From: Granulicella sibirica | GTDB lineage: Bacteria > Acidobacteriota > Terriglobia > Terriglobales > Acidobacteriaceae | Length of the DNA stretch: 64,000 nt | Assembly (NCBI RefSeq): GCF_004115155.1 | Contig: NZ_RDSM01000001.1 | Coordinates: forward strand, 372,001 to 436,000 | Direction of reading: 5' to 3' | Part shown: positions 1 to 8,971 of the stretch, piece after piece | How the letters are laid out: each line of letters begins with the position of its first letter | Numbering within the stretch: the stretch's first letter is position 1 | Notes under the pieces: generated by a model | The model's database searches: none | What the model was told of the DNA's origin: nothing | The model's input: only the letters and a program-made list of their open reading frames with translations | Program-made: the position numbers and the translations under genes

Positions 1-900
1 GAACACGACGCGCACGCTCTCCTGCCGAGCATCAATATACGCGTTCAACAATTCCACAAGACGCTGTTTTGCCTCCAGCGCTGCAAGCAATTCCCGAAGC
101 CGGACCGCGTCCTCGCCAGCCATCTGAACGCCAATCAGGTTCGCTACGCCTTCCACGTACACGGTCTGCGGCTGCCCCATACCCTCCGGCACAGCCTTCG
201 CCCAAAGTTGCCTAGCCTCGCGCATGTACTCGCTGCGCGAATCATCGACCATCCGGGTTAGCTCGGTCCGCACGGCCTCGAGACTCCAGCCGCGAAATTG
301 ATCATTCAGAAACCGCGCCGCTGTCTCGAGTGTCACCGGCGTCAAATCCTTCTCCAGCCCAAGTACCCGGTCCCGCACCTGCCCGCTCTGCGTGACCACC
401 ACAGCCAGAACGCGAGCTGCGGCAAGCCGAGAAAAATGGATGTGTTCCAGGGTATCGACACGTTCGGCTGCAGCCGTCACCGCGAGCCCGACTCCGCTTG
501 AAAGCGTCGCCAGCACATGCGACGTCCGCTCCAGAACCTCCTGCGTTCCAGCCACCCCGGCAAACTTCCGGTCAATCTGTGTCCGCGAGCTCTTCGAAAG
601 CCCCGTCAGTCCCCGGCCGCCACCACGCAACTGCTCCACGTACATGCGGAACGCCCTAGCCGTTGGAATCCGGCCGGCTGACGTGTGCGGTTGCTCCAGC
701 AATCCGAGATCGGCCAGTTCCGCCATTTCGTTCCGTATCGTGGCCGCGCTGACACCCTGGCCAACAGCAGCCCCTGAACCCGCATACATCATCGCCGCGA
801 TGGTTCCCGACCCCACCGGCTCCCCCGTCTCGATATAGTTCTCGACGATGGCCGTAAGAATCAGGCGCTGCCGCACCGTGCATCGTTCCGCGCTCGTCAT
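1..900 (-). CDS. hrcA: HrcA heat-inducible transcription repressor (3' end outside window)
   Basis: Represses heat-shock chaperone operons by binding the CIRCE operator. The visible 300 residues start with a winged-helix N-terminus, followed by the family signature HTSAGRIPTARAFRMYV at about residues 60-76, then the middle and C-terminal HrcA regions. Family members are about 340-350 residues, so roughly 45 residues lie beyond the left edge. The ATG at 898-900 is preceded by a strong GAGGAGGT ribosome site (907-914). No CIRCE inverted repeat is visible in the 250 bases upstream, so autoregulation through CIRCE is not supported here. In many bacteria hrcA is followed by grpE and dnaK; that part is out of view. 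Confidence 0.93.
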   Translation of the reverse strand, partial: MTSAERCTVRQRLILTAIVENYIETGEPVGSGTIAAMMYAGSGAAVGQGVSAATIRNEMAELADLGLLEQPHTSAGRIPTARAFRMYVEQLRGGGRGLTGLSKSSRTQIDRKFAGVAGTQEVLERTSHVLATLSSGVGLAVTAAAERVDTLEHIHFSRLAAARVLAVVVTQSGQVRDRVLGLEKDLTPVTLETAARFLNDQFRGWSLEAVRTELTRMVDDSRSEYMREARQLWAKAVPEGMGQPQTVYVEGVANLIGVQMAGEDAVRLRELLAALEAKQRLVELLNAYIDARQESVRVVF

Positions 901-1008
901 GGCCCCACCTCCTCACCCAACGATCAACCTTAACTCTACGCTAGACGTCAACCCCGGCCTCGAAGCAACTCGCTCAATAACCGTCCAAGAGTGCATGCAA
1001 CGCTCTGA

Positions 1009-1145
1009 CTATCTCTTTTTTTTTGAATACTTTACGAGAGACTTTCCAAACATGCCGCACATTCTAAAGACTTTAGGCGTGGACCTAAGCCGAAGTCCAC
1101 ACCTAAGTCCAATGATTCGAAGACTTTAGGACTTTCACCCAGGGT
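1009..1145 (-). repeat. Post-stop CTAAAGTCTT element, copy 1
   Basis: An A+T-richer stretch directly behind the mrp stop codon. Read on the minus strand it carries CTAAAGTCTT twice, GGACTTAGG, TAAAGTATTCA and AGAGATAG in that order. The same words in the same order, up to AAAGTATTCA and AGAGATAG, occur behind the vWA gene at 6.5 kb. It may form structure in the mRNA 3' end, but no function is established. Confidence 0.6.
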
Positions 1146-1154
1146 GGGGTACTT

Positions 1155-1988
1155 CTAGGTGATCTCCAGGACGTCGGAATCCTGGCGCGCAATCTCCATC
1201 GCCCGGCTTATAACCCGATGCGCGATCTCGAAGAACGGCTTCCCCAGCGGAGACTCTGGCCCGGCCAGCGCCGCCGGCATCCCGCGATCTCCACCCTCCC
1301 GCACCTTCGGATCCAGATCCACCCCGCCCAGGTACTCCAACCCAAACTGGGCCGCGGTCCGCTCCGTGCCTCCCGCACCAAAAACATCGAGAACGGTTCC
1401 ATCCGGGAGAGTCATCTGCGACATGTTCTCTACCATGCCGATCACCTCGACCTTGACCTGGTGGAACATCTCGAGGGCCTTTCGCGCATCCTGCAGCGCG
1501 ACGCTCGATCCCGTCGAGACCACGACAGCGCCCGTCAGCGGAACCGTCTGCACCAGCGAGATCACCACATCGCCGGTTCCTGGAGGCAGATCCACGATCA
1601 GGAAGTCCAGTTCCTCCCACAGCACCTGGGTCAGGAACTGCCGGATGATCTGGTGGAGCATCGGTCCGCGCATCACCATCGGCTTGTCGCCGGGCGAGAT
1701 CAGCCCTACCGAGATGAACTTCACCCCATGCGACAGGATCGGCTCCATCATCGAGTTCCCCGTTACGTTCGGCTGGCGCGTCACCCCAAGCATCGTCGGC
1801 ACATTCGGCCCGTAGATGTCAGCGTCGATCAGCCCGACCCGATACCCAAGCTTGCCAAGCGCAACCGCCAGGTTCACCGCCACCGTCGTCTTGCCGACTC
1901 CGCCCTTGCCGCTTCCCACCGCGATCACATGGCTCACACCCGGCAATGGCTGTGGTCCCTGCTGCATCTGCGCTCCCATATTTCCCAT
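1155..1988 (-). CDS. mrp: Mrp/NBP35-family ATP-binding protein, cysteine-free
   Basis: P-loop ATPase of the Mrp/ApbC family, whose characterised members carry Fe-S clusters to apoproteins. The deviant Walker A GKGGVGKTT lies near residue 28, followed by DADIYGPNVPTMLG and DLPPGTGD, all typical of the family. There is no N-terminal MIP18 (DUF59) domain. The CxxC pair that normally follows ENMS and bridges the cluster is missing: the sequence reads ENMSQMTLPDGTVLDVFG, and the 277-residue protein contains no cysteine at all. The start has AGGAG six bases upstream. Family membership is certain; cluster carriage by the usual mechanism is doubtful. Confidence 0.9.
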   Translation of the reverse strand: MGNMGAQMQQGPQPLPGVSHVIAVGSGKGGVGKTTVAVNLAVALGKLGYRVGLIDADIYGPNVPTMLGVTRQPNVTGNSMMEPILSHGVKFISVGLISPGDKPMVMRGPMLHQIIRQFLTQVLWEELDFLIVDLPPGTGDVVISLVQTVPLTGAVVVSTGSSVALQDARKALEMFHQVKVEVIGMVENMSQMTLPDGTVLDVFGAGGTERTAAQFGLEYLGGVDLDPKVREGGDRGMPAALAGPESPLGKPFFEIAHRVISRAMEIARQDSDVLEIT

Positions 1989-2020
1989 TACACGCTCCTG
2001 AACCCCATTCTATGCCGCGT

Positions 2021-2542
2021 CTACAGATGCCATTCCCCACCCAATGCCGCCCGCATCTCCCGTTTCCGCAACGTCTCCCCGGCTCGCATCTCCCGCCGCC
2101 GCCCCGCATCCTCATACCGTCGCTTCTGGTGCTCAGTCTCCGGCGTGATCTGCGGGACCACCAGCTTGCTTCCATCCCGGTCCACCGCCACGAAGGTGAG
2201 GTATGCCGAAGAGACATGCCGGAGCCTCTGCTCCCGCACATCTTCCACCATGACCCGCACTCCCACCTCCATGGAGCTACGAAACGCTCGATTCACGCTG
2301 GCCTTCAGGATCAGTAACTCCCCCACCCGGACGGGCGACACAAAGTCCAGATGATCCATCGATGCCGTCACGACGATAGCGCGGGCGTGCCGGCTGGCGG
2401 CCATGGCCCCAGTGAGATCGATGTACTGCATCAGCCGTCCGCCAAATAGATTGCCAAGCGCATTCGAGTCCGCGGGGAAAACGATCTCACTTCGCTCCGA
2501 TTGCGACTCCTGAACAGTTCGGTATATCGTTTCGTCGCCCAT
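2021..2542 (-). CDS. Hot-dog fold acyl-CoA thioesterase (YciA/BACH type)
   Basis: Predicted to hydrolyse acyl-CoA thioesters to free CoA and fatty acid in the cytoplasm. The N-terminal segment NALGNLFGGRLMQYID (about residues 27-42) matches the YciA/BACH signature with its catalytic Asp, and MDHLDFVSPVRVGE is the second conserved strand region. At 173 residues it has a charged C-terminal tail (EDAGRRREMRAGETLRKREM) beyond the usual fold. It lies 32 bases upstream of mrp on the same strand and may be cotranscribed with it. The substrate chain length cannot be read from the sequence. Confidence 0.88.
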   Translation of the reverse strand: MGDETIYRTVQESQSERSEIVFPADSNALGNLFGGRLMQYIDLTGAMAASRHARAIVVTASMDHLDFVSPVRVGELLILKASVNRAFRSSMEVGVRVMVEDVREQRLRHVSSAYLTFVAVDRDGSKLVVPQITPETEHQKRRYEDAGRRREMRAGETLRKREMRAALGGEWHL

Positions 2543-2594
2543 CCCCTAAGTGTCAGCAATCCACGGCCGGAACGCAACCACAGTCGTCGTTCGC

Positions 2595-2600
2595 TAAACT
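2595..2600 (+). promoter_or_regulatory. Possible -10 element (TAAACT), leaderless arrangement
   Basis: TAAACT ends six bases before the ATG of the small TPR gene, so transcription would begin at or next to the start codon. The same spacing is seen at 2981 and 14617. No convincing -35 hexamer at 17 bases is visible. Confidence 0.3.
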
Positions 2601-2606
2601 AGGGCC

Positions 2607-2918
2607 ATGGACAGAATCGCCATGCTCACCGAGATCCTGAAACAGCAGCCGAATGACGCCTTTGCCCGCTATGGTCTGGCCATGGCCTACTCCGAAGCTG
2701 GCCAGTCCGAAGAGGCTCTGGTGGAATTCGCGCATCTCCACGAGAACAACCCGGACTACGTCCCCGGCTACCAGATGGCCGGCCAACTTCTGGTTAAACT
2801 CGGACGCACAGGCGAAGCGCAGACGGTTCTGGCTACAGGAATAGAGGCCGCGAACCGTACCGGCAACACGCACGCCTTCTCGGAGATGCAGGCGCTTCTC
2901 GATGACATCGGGGAATGA
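2607..2918 (+). CDS. Small tetratricopeptide-repeat protein
   Basis: A 103-residue protein made almost entirely of two to three TPR-like helix pairs, for example DAFARYGLAMAYSEAGQSEE (about residues 17-36) and VPGYQMAGQLLVKLGRTGEA. TPRs mediate protein-protein contacts; the partner is unknown. It has no signal peptide and is probably cytosolic. It is transcribed away from the thioesterase gene. No Shine-Dalgarno sequence is obvious, and a -10-like hexamer sits six bases before the ATG, which suggests a leaderless mRNA. Confidence 0.8.
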   Translation: MDRIAMLTEILKQQPNDAFARYGLAMAYSEAGQSEEALVEFAHLHENNPDYVPGYQMAGQLLVKLGRTGEAQTVLATGIEAANRTGNTHAFSEMQALLDDIGE

Positions 2919-2980
2919 CAATCCTCCACCGGATCAAACGCTGTCGTGGTGCGGCGAATCGTTGATCCCCGCCGGGCGTC

Positions 2981-2986
2981 TATAGT
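2981..2986 (+). promoter_or_regulatory. Possible -10 element (TATAGT), leaderless arrangement
   Basis: TATAGT ends six bases before the ATG of the AAA+ gene at 2993, which lacks a visible ribosome site. Transcription would start at about the A of the ATG. A TTGATC at 2962 is too close (13 bases) to be a standard -35. Confidence 0.35.
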
Positions 2987-2992
2987 TAGACC

Positions 2993-4549
2993 ATGGCGAA
3001 TAAGCTCCCAGCAAACCTCCCCACGACTCTCGGTCAGCTTCGCGCAAGCGAGTACACCCCGGCCCTCCTTGGCCGCAGCGTCAAGGAGGAGCTTCGCGAG
3101 AATCTCATTGCACGCCTGCGGGCGAACGCCGCTTCCGATGTTAAGACGCCTCTCTTCCCCGGTGTGATCGGGTATGAAGACACAGTCGTTCCCCAAATCG
3201 TGAACGCCGTGCTCTCGAAACACAACTTCATTCTTCTGGGTCTACGTGGACAGGCGAAGTCGCGCATTCTCCGGGCGCTCACGACGCTTCTCGATGCTGC
3301 GACCCCGTATGTTGCCGGCTCCGAACTCCGCGACAACCCATACGCTCCCCTCTCGAAATTCTCTCGCGACCTCATCGCGGCCAAAGGTGACGACACGCCG
3401 ATCTCCTGGCTGACTCCGGATGAACGCTATGTTGAAAAGCTGGCGACTCCGGACGTCACAGTCGCTGATCTGGTGGGCGATATCGACCCCATCAAGGCCG
3501 CCCGTTCCGGCCAGGATCTTGGGTCTGAGCTGACGATGCACTATGGGCTTCTGCCCCGCGCCAACCGCGGTATTTTCGCGATCAACGAAGTTCCTGACCT
3601 CGCGGGCAAGATCCAGGTGGCGCTCTTCAACATCATGCAGGAAGGTGATATTCAGATTAAGGGCTTTCCTGTGCGCCTGCCGCTCGATGTGGCGATCGTC
3701 TTCTCCGCCAATCCTGAGGACTACACGGCTCGCGGCAAGATCGTGACGCCGTTGAAGGATCGCATCGGATCGGAGATTCGTACCCACTACCCCGAGTCAA
3801 TCGACGAGGCCATTGCGATCACGCAGCAGGAAGCGTGGTCCAACCGTGGTGCCGCGAGTGAGATCCACGTTCCTCATTACATCTCGCAGATCGTTGAGAC
3901 GATCGCATTCGCCGCCCGCGAAGACAAAAAAGTCGATAAGCGGTCCGGTGTCTCCCAGCGACTTCCTATCTCGACGATGGAGCTGGTGATCTCGAATGCC
4001 GAACGCCGTGCGTTTCTTCATAACGAGACGCTTGCCGTGCCTCGTGTGGCTGACATCATCGCCGCGCTGCCGGGCATCACCGGCAAAATCGAACTTGAAT
4101 ATGAAGGCGAGATGCGCGGGGCGGATACAGTCATCCGCGAGATCATCCGGCAATCAGTTGCCAGCGTTTTCGATCAATACTTCGCCGATACGAATACTCA
4201 GCAGATCGAGCAGTGGTTCAACCTCGGCGGAACGGTCGCCCTCACCGACGATCACTCGGCAGCGGATTCGCTCAAGGAGCTAAAGCAGATTCAGGGTCTC
4301 TTCGAAAAACTGACTCCCTTGAAGCTCGAGAAGAATGCTCCGGCGGAGATCGCGGTATCCGCCGCCGAGTTCCTGCTGGAGGGCATGACATCCCATAAAC
4401 GTCTTTCCCGTACCGAGGAGCGCGCCTTCTCGGCGGCAGAGAAAAAGTCACGTAACGATCAGGCGGCTCAATATGCGGAGCGTATGCGCGACAAAGAGGT
4501 CGAGCGCGACGAAGCCGCCAGAAACCGCACGCGCAGAGGCTTCAACTAA
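2993..4549 (+). CDS. AAA+ ATPase, magnesium-chelatase (ChlI/MoxR-like) type
   Basis: A 518-residue AAA+ protein of the ChlI/MoxR-like class that usually works with a von Willebrand A protein, here probably the one at 5241-6485. The P-loop reads GLRGQAKS (residues 83-90), with Ala where the last Gly of Walker A normally sits. The Walker B position reads GIFAINEVPD (193-202), with Asn-Glu replacing Asp-Glu. The sensor-1 region is FSANPEDY (237-244). No chlorophyll genes are nearby, so metal insertion into a porphyrin is unlikely; assembly or remodelling of protein complexes is the usual inference for such pairs. Confidence 0.85.
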   Translation: MANKLPANLPTTLGQLRASEYTPALLGRSVKEELRENLIARLRANAASDVKTPLFPGVIGYEDTVVPQIVNAVLSKHNFILLGLRGQAKSRILRALTTLLDAATPYVAGSELRDNPYAPLSKFSRDLIAAKGDDTPISWLTPDERYVEKLATPDVTVADLVGDIDPIKAARSGQDLGSELTMHYGLLPRANRGIFAINEVPDLAGKIQVALFNIMQEGDIQIKGFPVRLPLDVAIVFSANPEDYTARGKIVTPLKDRIGSEIRTHYPESIDEAIAITQQEAWSNRGAASEIHVPHYISQIVETIAFAAREDKKVDKRSGVSQRLPISTMELVISNAERRAFLHNETLAVPRVADIIAALPGITGKIELEYEGEMRGADTVIREIIRQSVASVFDQYFADTNTQQIEQWFNLGGTVALTDDHSAADSLKELKQIQGLFEKLTPLKLEKNAPAEIAVSAAEFLLEGMTSHKRLSRTEERAFSAAEKKSRNDQAAQYAERMRDKEVERDEAARNRTRRGFN

Positions 4550-4559
4550 ACTCATTTGC

Positions 4560-5189
4560 ATGATCGACTCCTGCCGCGCTTTCTGCGTTCGATGCTTCAG
4601 CATCGTTCTCGTGAGCGCGGCTTTTCATTCGACTAAGGCGCAACAGCCTATTGCGCTCACCCCCACTCTGGCCCGCAGCGAGGGCATTGAGCCGACAAGC
4701 CACATCGTTTTTGCGCGCATCTACCTCACCGCGACGGGCTCCCCTGCGCCCACAGAATTCGATATTTCGCTACCTACTCTCACGGTCCAGTGCACTCGAC
4801 GTCCGAATGACAAGTTTGTTTTCGAACTATTCGTGAACTTCGGGAATGTGACGGATACTGCCTTCTACCCGCCATGGCGCCGGGCGGACGATGAGCTCTT
4901 TCCGCCAGTGACTCAGAAGCAGCCGCTCATGATGGAGTTCCTGGGCTATACGCATGTCAAGCCGGTCCGGAGGCAGTTCGAGTATGTGGTCGCTCCGTTT
5001 GGCCAGCTTCGTTACAACGCGCCTTCAGGAGGTTCTCCAAATCTCGAGGAGATTGCGTTCTACTTTCAATATCTTCGCGCGCTCCCTACGTTTCGCCTGA
5101 GCTATCCGGGGCACACCGTTACCTTCGAGACGGCGCCTCTGCTGGCGCAGATCCATAAAGAACCTTTGTGCCACGCAAGCAGCCTCTGA
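4560..5189 (+). CDS. Secreted protein of unknown function
   Basis: I do not recognise this protein. The ATG at 4560 gives 209 residues with a signal-peptide-like start (hydrophobic CFSIVLVSAAF followed by HSTKAQ), so export is likely. The body contains FDISLPTLTVQCTRRP and FVFELFVNFGNVTD, which look like beta strands. It starts 11 bases after the AAA+ stop and ends 51 bases before the vWA gene, so it sits inside what would otherwise be a two-gene AAA+/vWA operon. An in-frame start at 4473 inside the AAA+ gene is less likely because it would put 29 residues in front of the signal sequence. Confidence 0.75.
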   Translation: MIDSCRAFCVRCFSIVLVSAAFHSTKAQQPIALTPTLARSEGIEPTSHIVFARIYLTATGSPAPTEFDISLPTLTVQCTRRPNDKFVFELFVNFGNVTDTAFYPPWRRADDELFPPVTQKQPLMMEFLGYTHVKPVRRQFEYVVAPFGQLRYNAPSGGSPNLEEIAFYFQYLRALPTFRLSYPGHTVTFETAPLLAQIHKEPLCHASSL

Positions 5190-5240
5190 GATAGAACCCT
5201 CCACTTGTCCATGCGCGTCTAAACTGATACGAGGCTCCCT

Positions 5241-6485
5241 ATGAAGCGTATTCGCTATACCAAGTTCACCGGCGATCTCTCTGATGCCTTCGGCCTCGAA
5301 GACCTGATGCAGGCGCTGTCCGACTTCCTGCTCGACTCGGGCTTTCAGGATCCCATGTCTCGTTTCCAGCAGTTCGACGGTGACCAAACGATGGAGAACC
5401 TGCGGGATGCCATCCGGCAGGCGCTTGACTCGGGCGAACTCTTCGACGAGGAGGCGCAGGAGAAGTATGAGACGCTCTCCGAAGATCAGGTCGAGGAGCT
5501 CATCGATCAGATCATTCAGAAGATGCAGGAGCAAAACTTCATCAATGCGCAGCAGCCTGAGGAGGTCCAAGGCGATCAGGGGGATGGCCCCGAGACGCAG
5601 GCTCGGTTCGAGGTGACTGATAAGGGAATGGATTTCCTGGGCTACAAGGCCTTAAGGGAGTTGCTGGGGCCTTTGGGTAAGTCGAACCTGGGACGGCACG
5701 ATACGAGACATGAGGCTTCGGGGGTCGAGACGAATGGGTCTTCCAAGATGTATGAGTTTGGGGATAACCTGAACCTGGACATTACGGCGACCCTAAGCAG
5801 CGTCTTTGCGCGTGAGGGGTTTCATGTCCAGCCTGGCGAGGCGCCCGGGACGCTGAACCTCGAATATCAGGATCTGCATGTTCACCAGTCGGACTACCAG
5901 AGTTCATGCGCGACGGTTGTCCTGCTCGACTGCTCGCACTCGATGATCCTGTACGGCGAAGACAGGTTTACCCCGGCAAAGCGCGTGGCGATGGCGTTGG
6001 CCCACCTCATCCGGACACAGTTTCCCGGCGACACGATCAACCTCGTGCTCTTCCATGACTCGGCCGAGGAGATACCGATCTCGCAGCTATCGCGGGTGAA
6101 GGTTGGGCCGCACTACACGAATACGCGGGAAGGGCTTCGGATGGCGCAGCGAATCCTCTCGCGGCAGACGAAGGATATGAAGCAGATCGTCATGATTACC
6201 GACGGCAAGCCCTCGGCGCTTACGCTTCCGGATGGGCGAATTTACAAGAATGCGTTTGGTCTGGACCCGCTTGTGATCGCCGAGACGCTCGAAGAAGTGG
6301 CGCGGTGCAAACGCTCCAACATCATGATCAACACGTTCATGTTGGCGAGCGACTTTGCGCTCATGCAGTTCGTGCAGAAGGTGAGTGCGATGTGTCGGGG
6401 GAAGGCGTACTTTACGACCCCAGAAAACCTCGGGAGCTATTTGCTGATGGACTTCATGTCCCGACGGATGAAGACCGTTCACTAG
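5241..6485 (+). CDS. von Willebrand factor A domain protein, partner of the AAA+ ATPase
   Basis: A 414-residue protein with an acidic N-terminal half and a C-terminal vWA domain. The metal-binding MIDAS residues are all visible: DCSHS at 230-234, Thr in HYTNT near 293-295, and ITDG near 319-322. AAA+/vWA pairs form chelatase- or MoxR-like machines in which the MIDAS site contacts a partner. There is no signal peptide, so it is probably cytosolic. The C-terminal part [20 protein letters not shown] is typical of this bacterial subgroup. It shares its strand with the AAA+ gene and the secreted protein, and a repeat element follows the stop directly. Confidence 0.87.
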   Translation: MKRIRYTKFTGDLSDAFGLEDLMQALSDFLLDSGFQDPMSRFQQFDGDQTMENLRDAIRQALDSGELFDEEAQEKYETLSEDQVEELIDQIIQKMQEQNFINAQQPEEVQGDQGDGPETQARFEVTDKGMDFLGYKALRELLGPLGKSNLGRHDTRHEASGVETNGSSKMYEFGDNLNLDITATLSSVFAREGFHVQPGEAPGTLNLEYQDLHVHQSDYQSSCATVVLLDCSHSMILYGEDRFTPAKRVAMALAHLIRTQFPGDTINLVLFHDSAEEIPISQLSRVKVGPHYTNTREGLRMAQRILSRQTKDMKQIVMITDGKPSALTLPDGRIYKNAFGLDPLVIAETLEEVARCKRSNIMINTFMLASDFALMQFVQKVSAMCRGKAYFTTPENLGSYLLMDFMSRRMKTVH

Positions 6486-6486
6486 G

Positions 6487-6625
6487 TCTCCCCTCCCTCC
6501 CTCCCTCCCTTTCCCCTAAAGTCTTCTATCGAAAGACTTTAGGGATGGACTTCGCGAGTCGGCTCCCGCTAAAGTCTTGAAAAGAAAGGGAATTTCTTTC
6601 AAAGTATTCATTCCAGAAGAGATAG
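6487..6625 (+). repeat. Post-stop CTAAAGTCTT element, copy 2, with CCCT run and 12-bp hairpin
   Basis: Starts two bases after the vWA stop. A CCCT microsatellite (about 6488-6511) is followed by a perfect inverted repeat: CCCTAAAGTCTT at 6514-6525 and its complement at 6533-6544, separated by a 7-base loop. A third CTAAAGTCTT follows near 6573, then AAAGTATTCA (6601-6610) and AGAGATAG (6618-6625). The hairpin could end transcription between this gene and the convergent AsmA-like gene, although no long T-run follows it. Confidence 0.65.
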
Positions 6626-6654
6626 CCCCATCACGACACGCACTTTTGGAAGAC

Positions 6655-8262
6655 CTAGCGATGCCGTTCCTCGAGGCTTTTCTCCGTCTTTCCCCCAAAG
6701 TCCAGGCCGAACTTCGGGGCAGATTTGGTTCCAGAGATTTTGACCGGTACGACCGCACCGGCGCCATCCTTGGTAAAGAATGGGTCGGCAAGCTTCAGAA
6801 GCGCCGACTTCCATCCCTTCTTGACCATCTGCGAGACCTTTGCCTGCGTCGTCACTTTGCCGGCAAACTCGAACTGCTGTCCGTCGAGCGAATACACTCC
6901 GACCAAGTTCACGGTAGCGCCGGGTAGCTGATAGTTGAGATCGTCTACCCTCAGGCGTCCATCGTCCATCACGAATCGTCCTGTCATGTGGGACCGTACA
7001 TCGTCAGCACCCGCCTTTGCCAAGTCGGGATGGCCTTGAGCGCGTTCGCTCATCTCATCGACCTTGTCCTGGGTTTCGGGATTGGTGAAATGAATCGCCG
7101 CCATGGTGAAGTGGCCCTGCATCGAGATCTTCTGCGCGACGCTCTCTTTTCCGGGACGGATGTGCAGCTTGGTTTTCATGCCGAGCTGTGCGGTCATGAC
7201 GACTGGTGTGGTCTTCACGGCAAGAGAGAGAAAGTCTTCAAGCCGGCCCTGGGGAACGTCCACGTCGAGGTCGATGATGTGTCCTTGTCCCCGTACGTTC
7301 ACCACGGAGCCCGAACAGGTGAAGCTCGAGCGGCCGAGCTTCGCCTCGACAGGCTGGAGGTACGTGTCGCCACTCGTCCCGTCGACAGTCGCCTTGAACT
7401 TCGTGCTCAGAGGCATAGGATGATTTGCCGAATCGAGCGAGAAATTGGGTGTCTGCGTGGTTCCGCTGACCTCGATGCGGTTGAGTTGCCCGCCGAACTG
7501 GCCCGCGGAGGAGAGGGTGCCGCCGATGCCCTTGATGGTGTTGAGGTCTGCGTGATCGAAGCGGTAGGTACCGGTGATCGAGGAGTCACCGGGACTCTCC
7601 GGGTTCCAGGGGCCGAAGGTTCCTTTCGCCTGGATATCGCCCTTCGGGATCGCATTCACGAGTGTGGCGTCATAGTTAAGAGGGGTTCCGCGACCCACGT
7701 TGCGCAGGACGATTTGCTTCAGTTCGAAGTCTTTCGGATCCTTGCCTGGTTTGGAGCTCTCGATGAGAACGCGCGAATCGGTGCAGATGATCTCGTCCGC
7801 ATCCATCTCGATCTTTCGCTTCGGCTTCTGCTCAACGCCTGCCTTGCGCATTTGCCGGGGAGGAATGCGGATCTCGAGACCCGAGACGTGAACCGTGTGG
7901 ACGTGCGTTGGATGTTTGAAGAGGCCGAGGACATCTGCCCGGAAGGAGAATTGGCCTACGGTGAAGATGGGGGCCGTCGCACCGGCCTCGACGACATCTT
8001 CCGGAGCAAAGATTCGCAAACCGCGTCCCGAGACTTCGAGCCCGCGCATGACGGAAACATTAAAGTCATCGAGTTCGATCCTGCTGTTGAAGTGGGTCTG
8101 AAGCGTCTGGACCACTCTTCCCTTGAGAATCGGCTGCGCCCGTTTGAGCATGATCGTCGCCGTGGTCGCCAATCCGGCCACCACTGCGAGAACTACGATC
8201 ACAACGATTCCGATCCAGCGCCAAACCCTGCTGCGATGACGTCCGCCTTCCGAACCTTCCAC
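6655..8262 (-). CDS. AsmA-like inner-membrane-anchored protein
   Basis: A 535-residue protein with a basic N-terminus, one membrane anchor (IGIVVIVVLAVVAGLATTATI, about residues 18-38) and a long periplasmic beta-rich region with AsmA/DUF748-like repeats (RIELDDFNVSVMRGLEVSG, RVDDLNYQLPGATVNLVGVYSL). AsmA-like proteins are thought to act in lipid transfer or outer-membrane homeostasis. The start is GTG at 8262 with GAGGT eight bases upstream. The C-terminal KFGLDFGGKTEKSLEERH is charged. The exact family within the AsmA clan is uncertain. Confidence 0.8.
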   Translation of the reverse strand: MEGSEGGRHRSRVWRWIGIVVIVVLAVVAGLATTATIMLKRAQPILKGRVVQTLQTHFNSRIELDDFNVSVMRGLEVSGRGLRIFAPEDVVEAGATAPIFTVGQFSFRADVLGLFKHPTHVHTVHVSGLEIRIPPRQMRKAGVEQKPKRKIEMDADEIICTDSRVLIESSKPGKDPKDFELKQIVLRNVGRGTPLNYDATLVNAIPKGDIQAKGTFGPWNPESPGDSSITGTYRFDHADLNTIKGIGGTLSSAGQFGGQLNRIEVSGTTQTPNFSLDSANHPMPLSTKFKATVDGTSGDTYLQPVEAKLGRSSFTCSGSVVNVRGQGHIIDLDVDVPQGRLEDFLSLAVKTTPVVMTAQLGMKTKLHIRPGKESVAQKISMQGHFTMAAIHFTNPETQDKVDEMSERAQGHPDLAKAGADDVRSHMTGRFVMDDGRLRVDDLNYQLPGATVNLVGVYSLDGQQFEFAGKVTTQAKVSQMVKKGWKSALLKLADPFFTKDGAGAVVPVKISGTKSAPKFGLDFGGKTEKSLEERHR

Positions 8263-8390
8263 TTCCCGCTACCTCGAAGTCTCACCGATCCATTGTTAGT
8301 GAGACGGTAAGAGTTGGATGTGGGGTGTGATGAAAAGGTTCCTGCCGGGAAGAACTTGTGGCGGAATGGTTTCACACAGACAGCGGCAGC

Positions 8391-8939
8391 TTAGCTCCGG
8401 CGAGCCTGCCAAATGCGATACAGGCCCCATGCGGCGATGGTGCAGTTGTCCACGATTCTTCCATCGAGGAACATCTCTTCAAACTCGTCGACCGAGACCC
8501 GCTTGAGGATGAGATCGGACTCTTCGGGATCGGGATCGGCCTCGCCCATCGACAGACCTTCCGCGAGGAAGACATGATGCTTCTGGTTCATGACTCCGTA
8601 CGCGATGGCGAGCGTGGCAAGATGCGTCATCTTCCCCGCCGTGAAGCCGGTCTCTTCCCTGAGCTCGCCGCGTGCCAGTACTTCGGGTTCGACGTCCGCC
8701 TGCTCCCACCCGCCCTGCGGGAATTCCATGAAGCGCTGCCCGACGGTGTAGCGAAACTGCTCGATCAGCCAGACGAAGTTGCCTTCGGGCGTGACTTCAA
8801 GCGGAATGACGATGCAAGCGGGATCTTTATCGATGACCCCATAGACGCCGCGTTCCCCATTGGAGCGCTCGATTATGTCCTCGCGCACACTGGTCCACGG
8901 ATTTCGGTAGACTTCCCGGCTGCTGATGGTTTTGATCAT
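8391..8939 (-). CDS. Nudix hydrolase, ADP-ribose pyrophosphatase-like
   Basis: A 182-residue Nudix protein, probably cleaving ADP-ribose or another nucleoside diphosphate derivative. The Nudix box lies at about residues 76-99 (GGWEQADVEPEVLARGELRE followed by ETGF); the catalytic Glu pair in REETG is intact, but the Arg of the canonical REUxEE start is Gly here. The N-terminal pattern SREVYRNPWTSVREDII and the segment LIEQFRYTVGQRFMEFPQGG are typical of ADP-ribose diphosphatases. It lies 33 bases downstream of the CocE-type gene on the same strand. Substrate assignment is by family only. Confidence 0.88.
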   Translation of the reverse strand: MIKTISSREVYRNPWTSVREDIIERSNGERGVYGVIDKDPACIVIPLEVTPEGNFVWLIEQFRYTVGQRFMEFPQGGWEQADVEPEVLARGELREETGFTAGKMTHLATLAIAYGVMNQKHHVFLAEGLSMGEADPDPEESDLILKRVSVDEFEEMFLDGRIVDNCTIAAWGLYRIWQARRS

Positions 8940-8971
8940 CGACGCGTCCCCACGGGCACTCTATCGGCATT

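Noticed and set aside
901..1008. Possible CIRCE operator upstream of hrcA
   Set aside because: GAGTGC occurs near 989, but no TTAGCACTC-N9-GAGTGCTAA pair is present.
6988..8310. 440-residue plus-strand frame opposite the AsmA-like gene
   Set aside because: It is antisense to a gene with signal anchor and AsmA repeats; no domain is seen in it.
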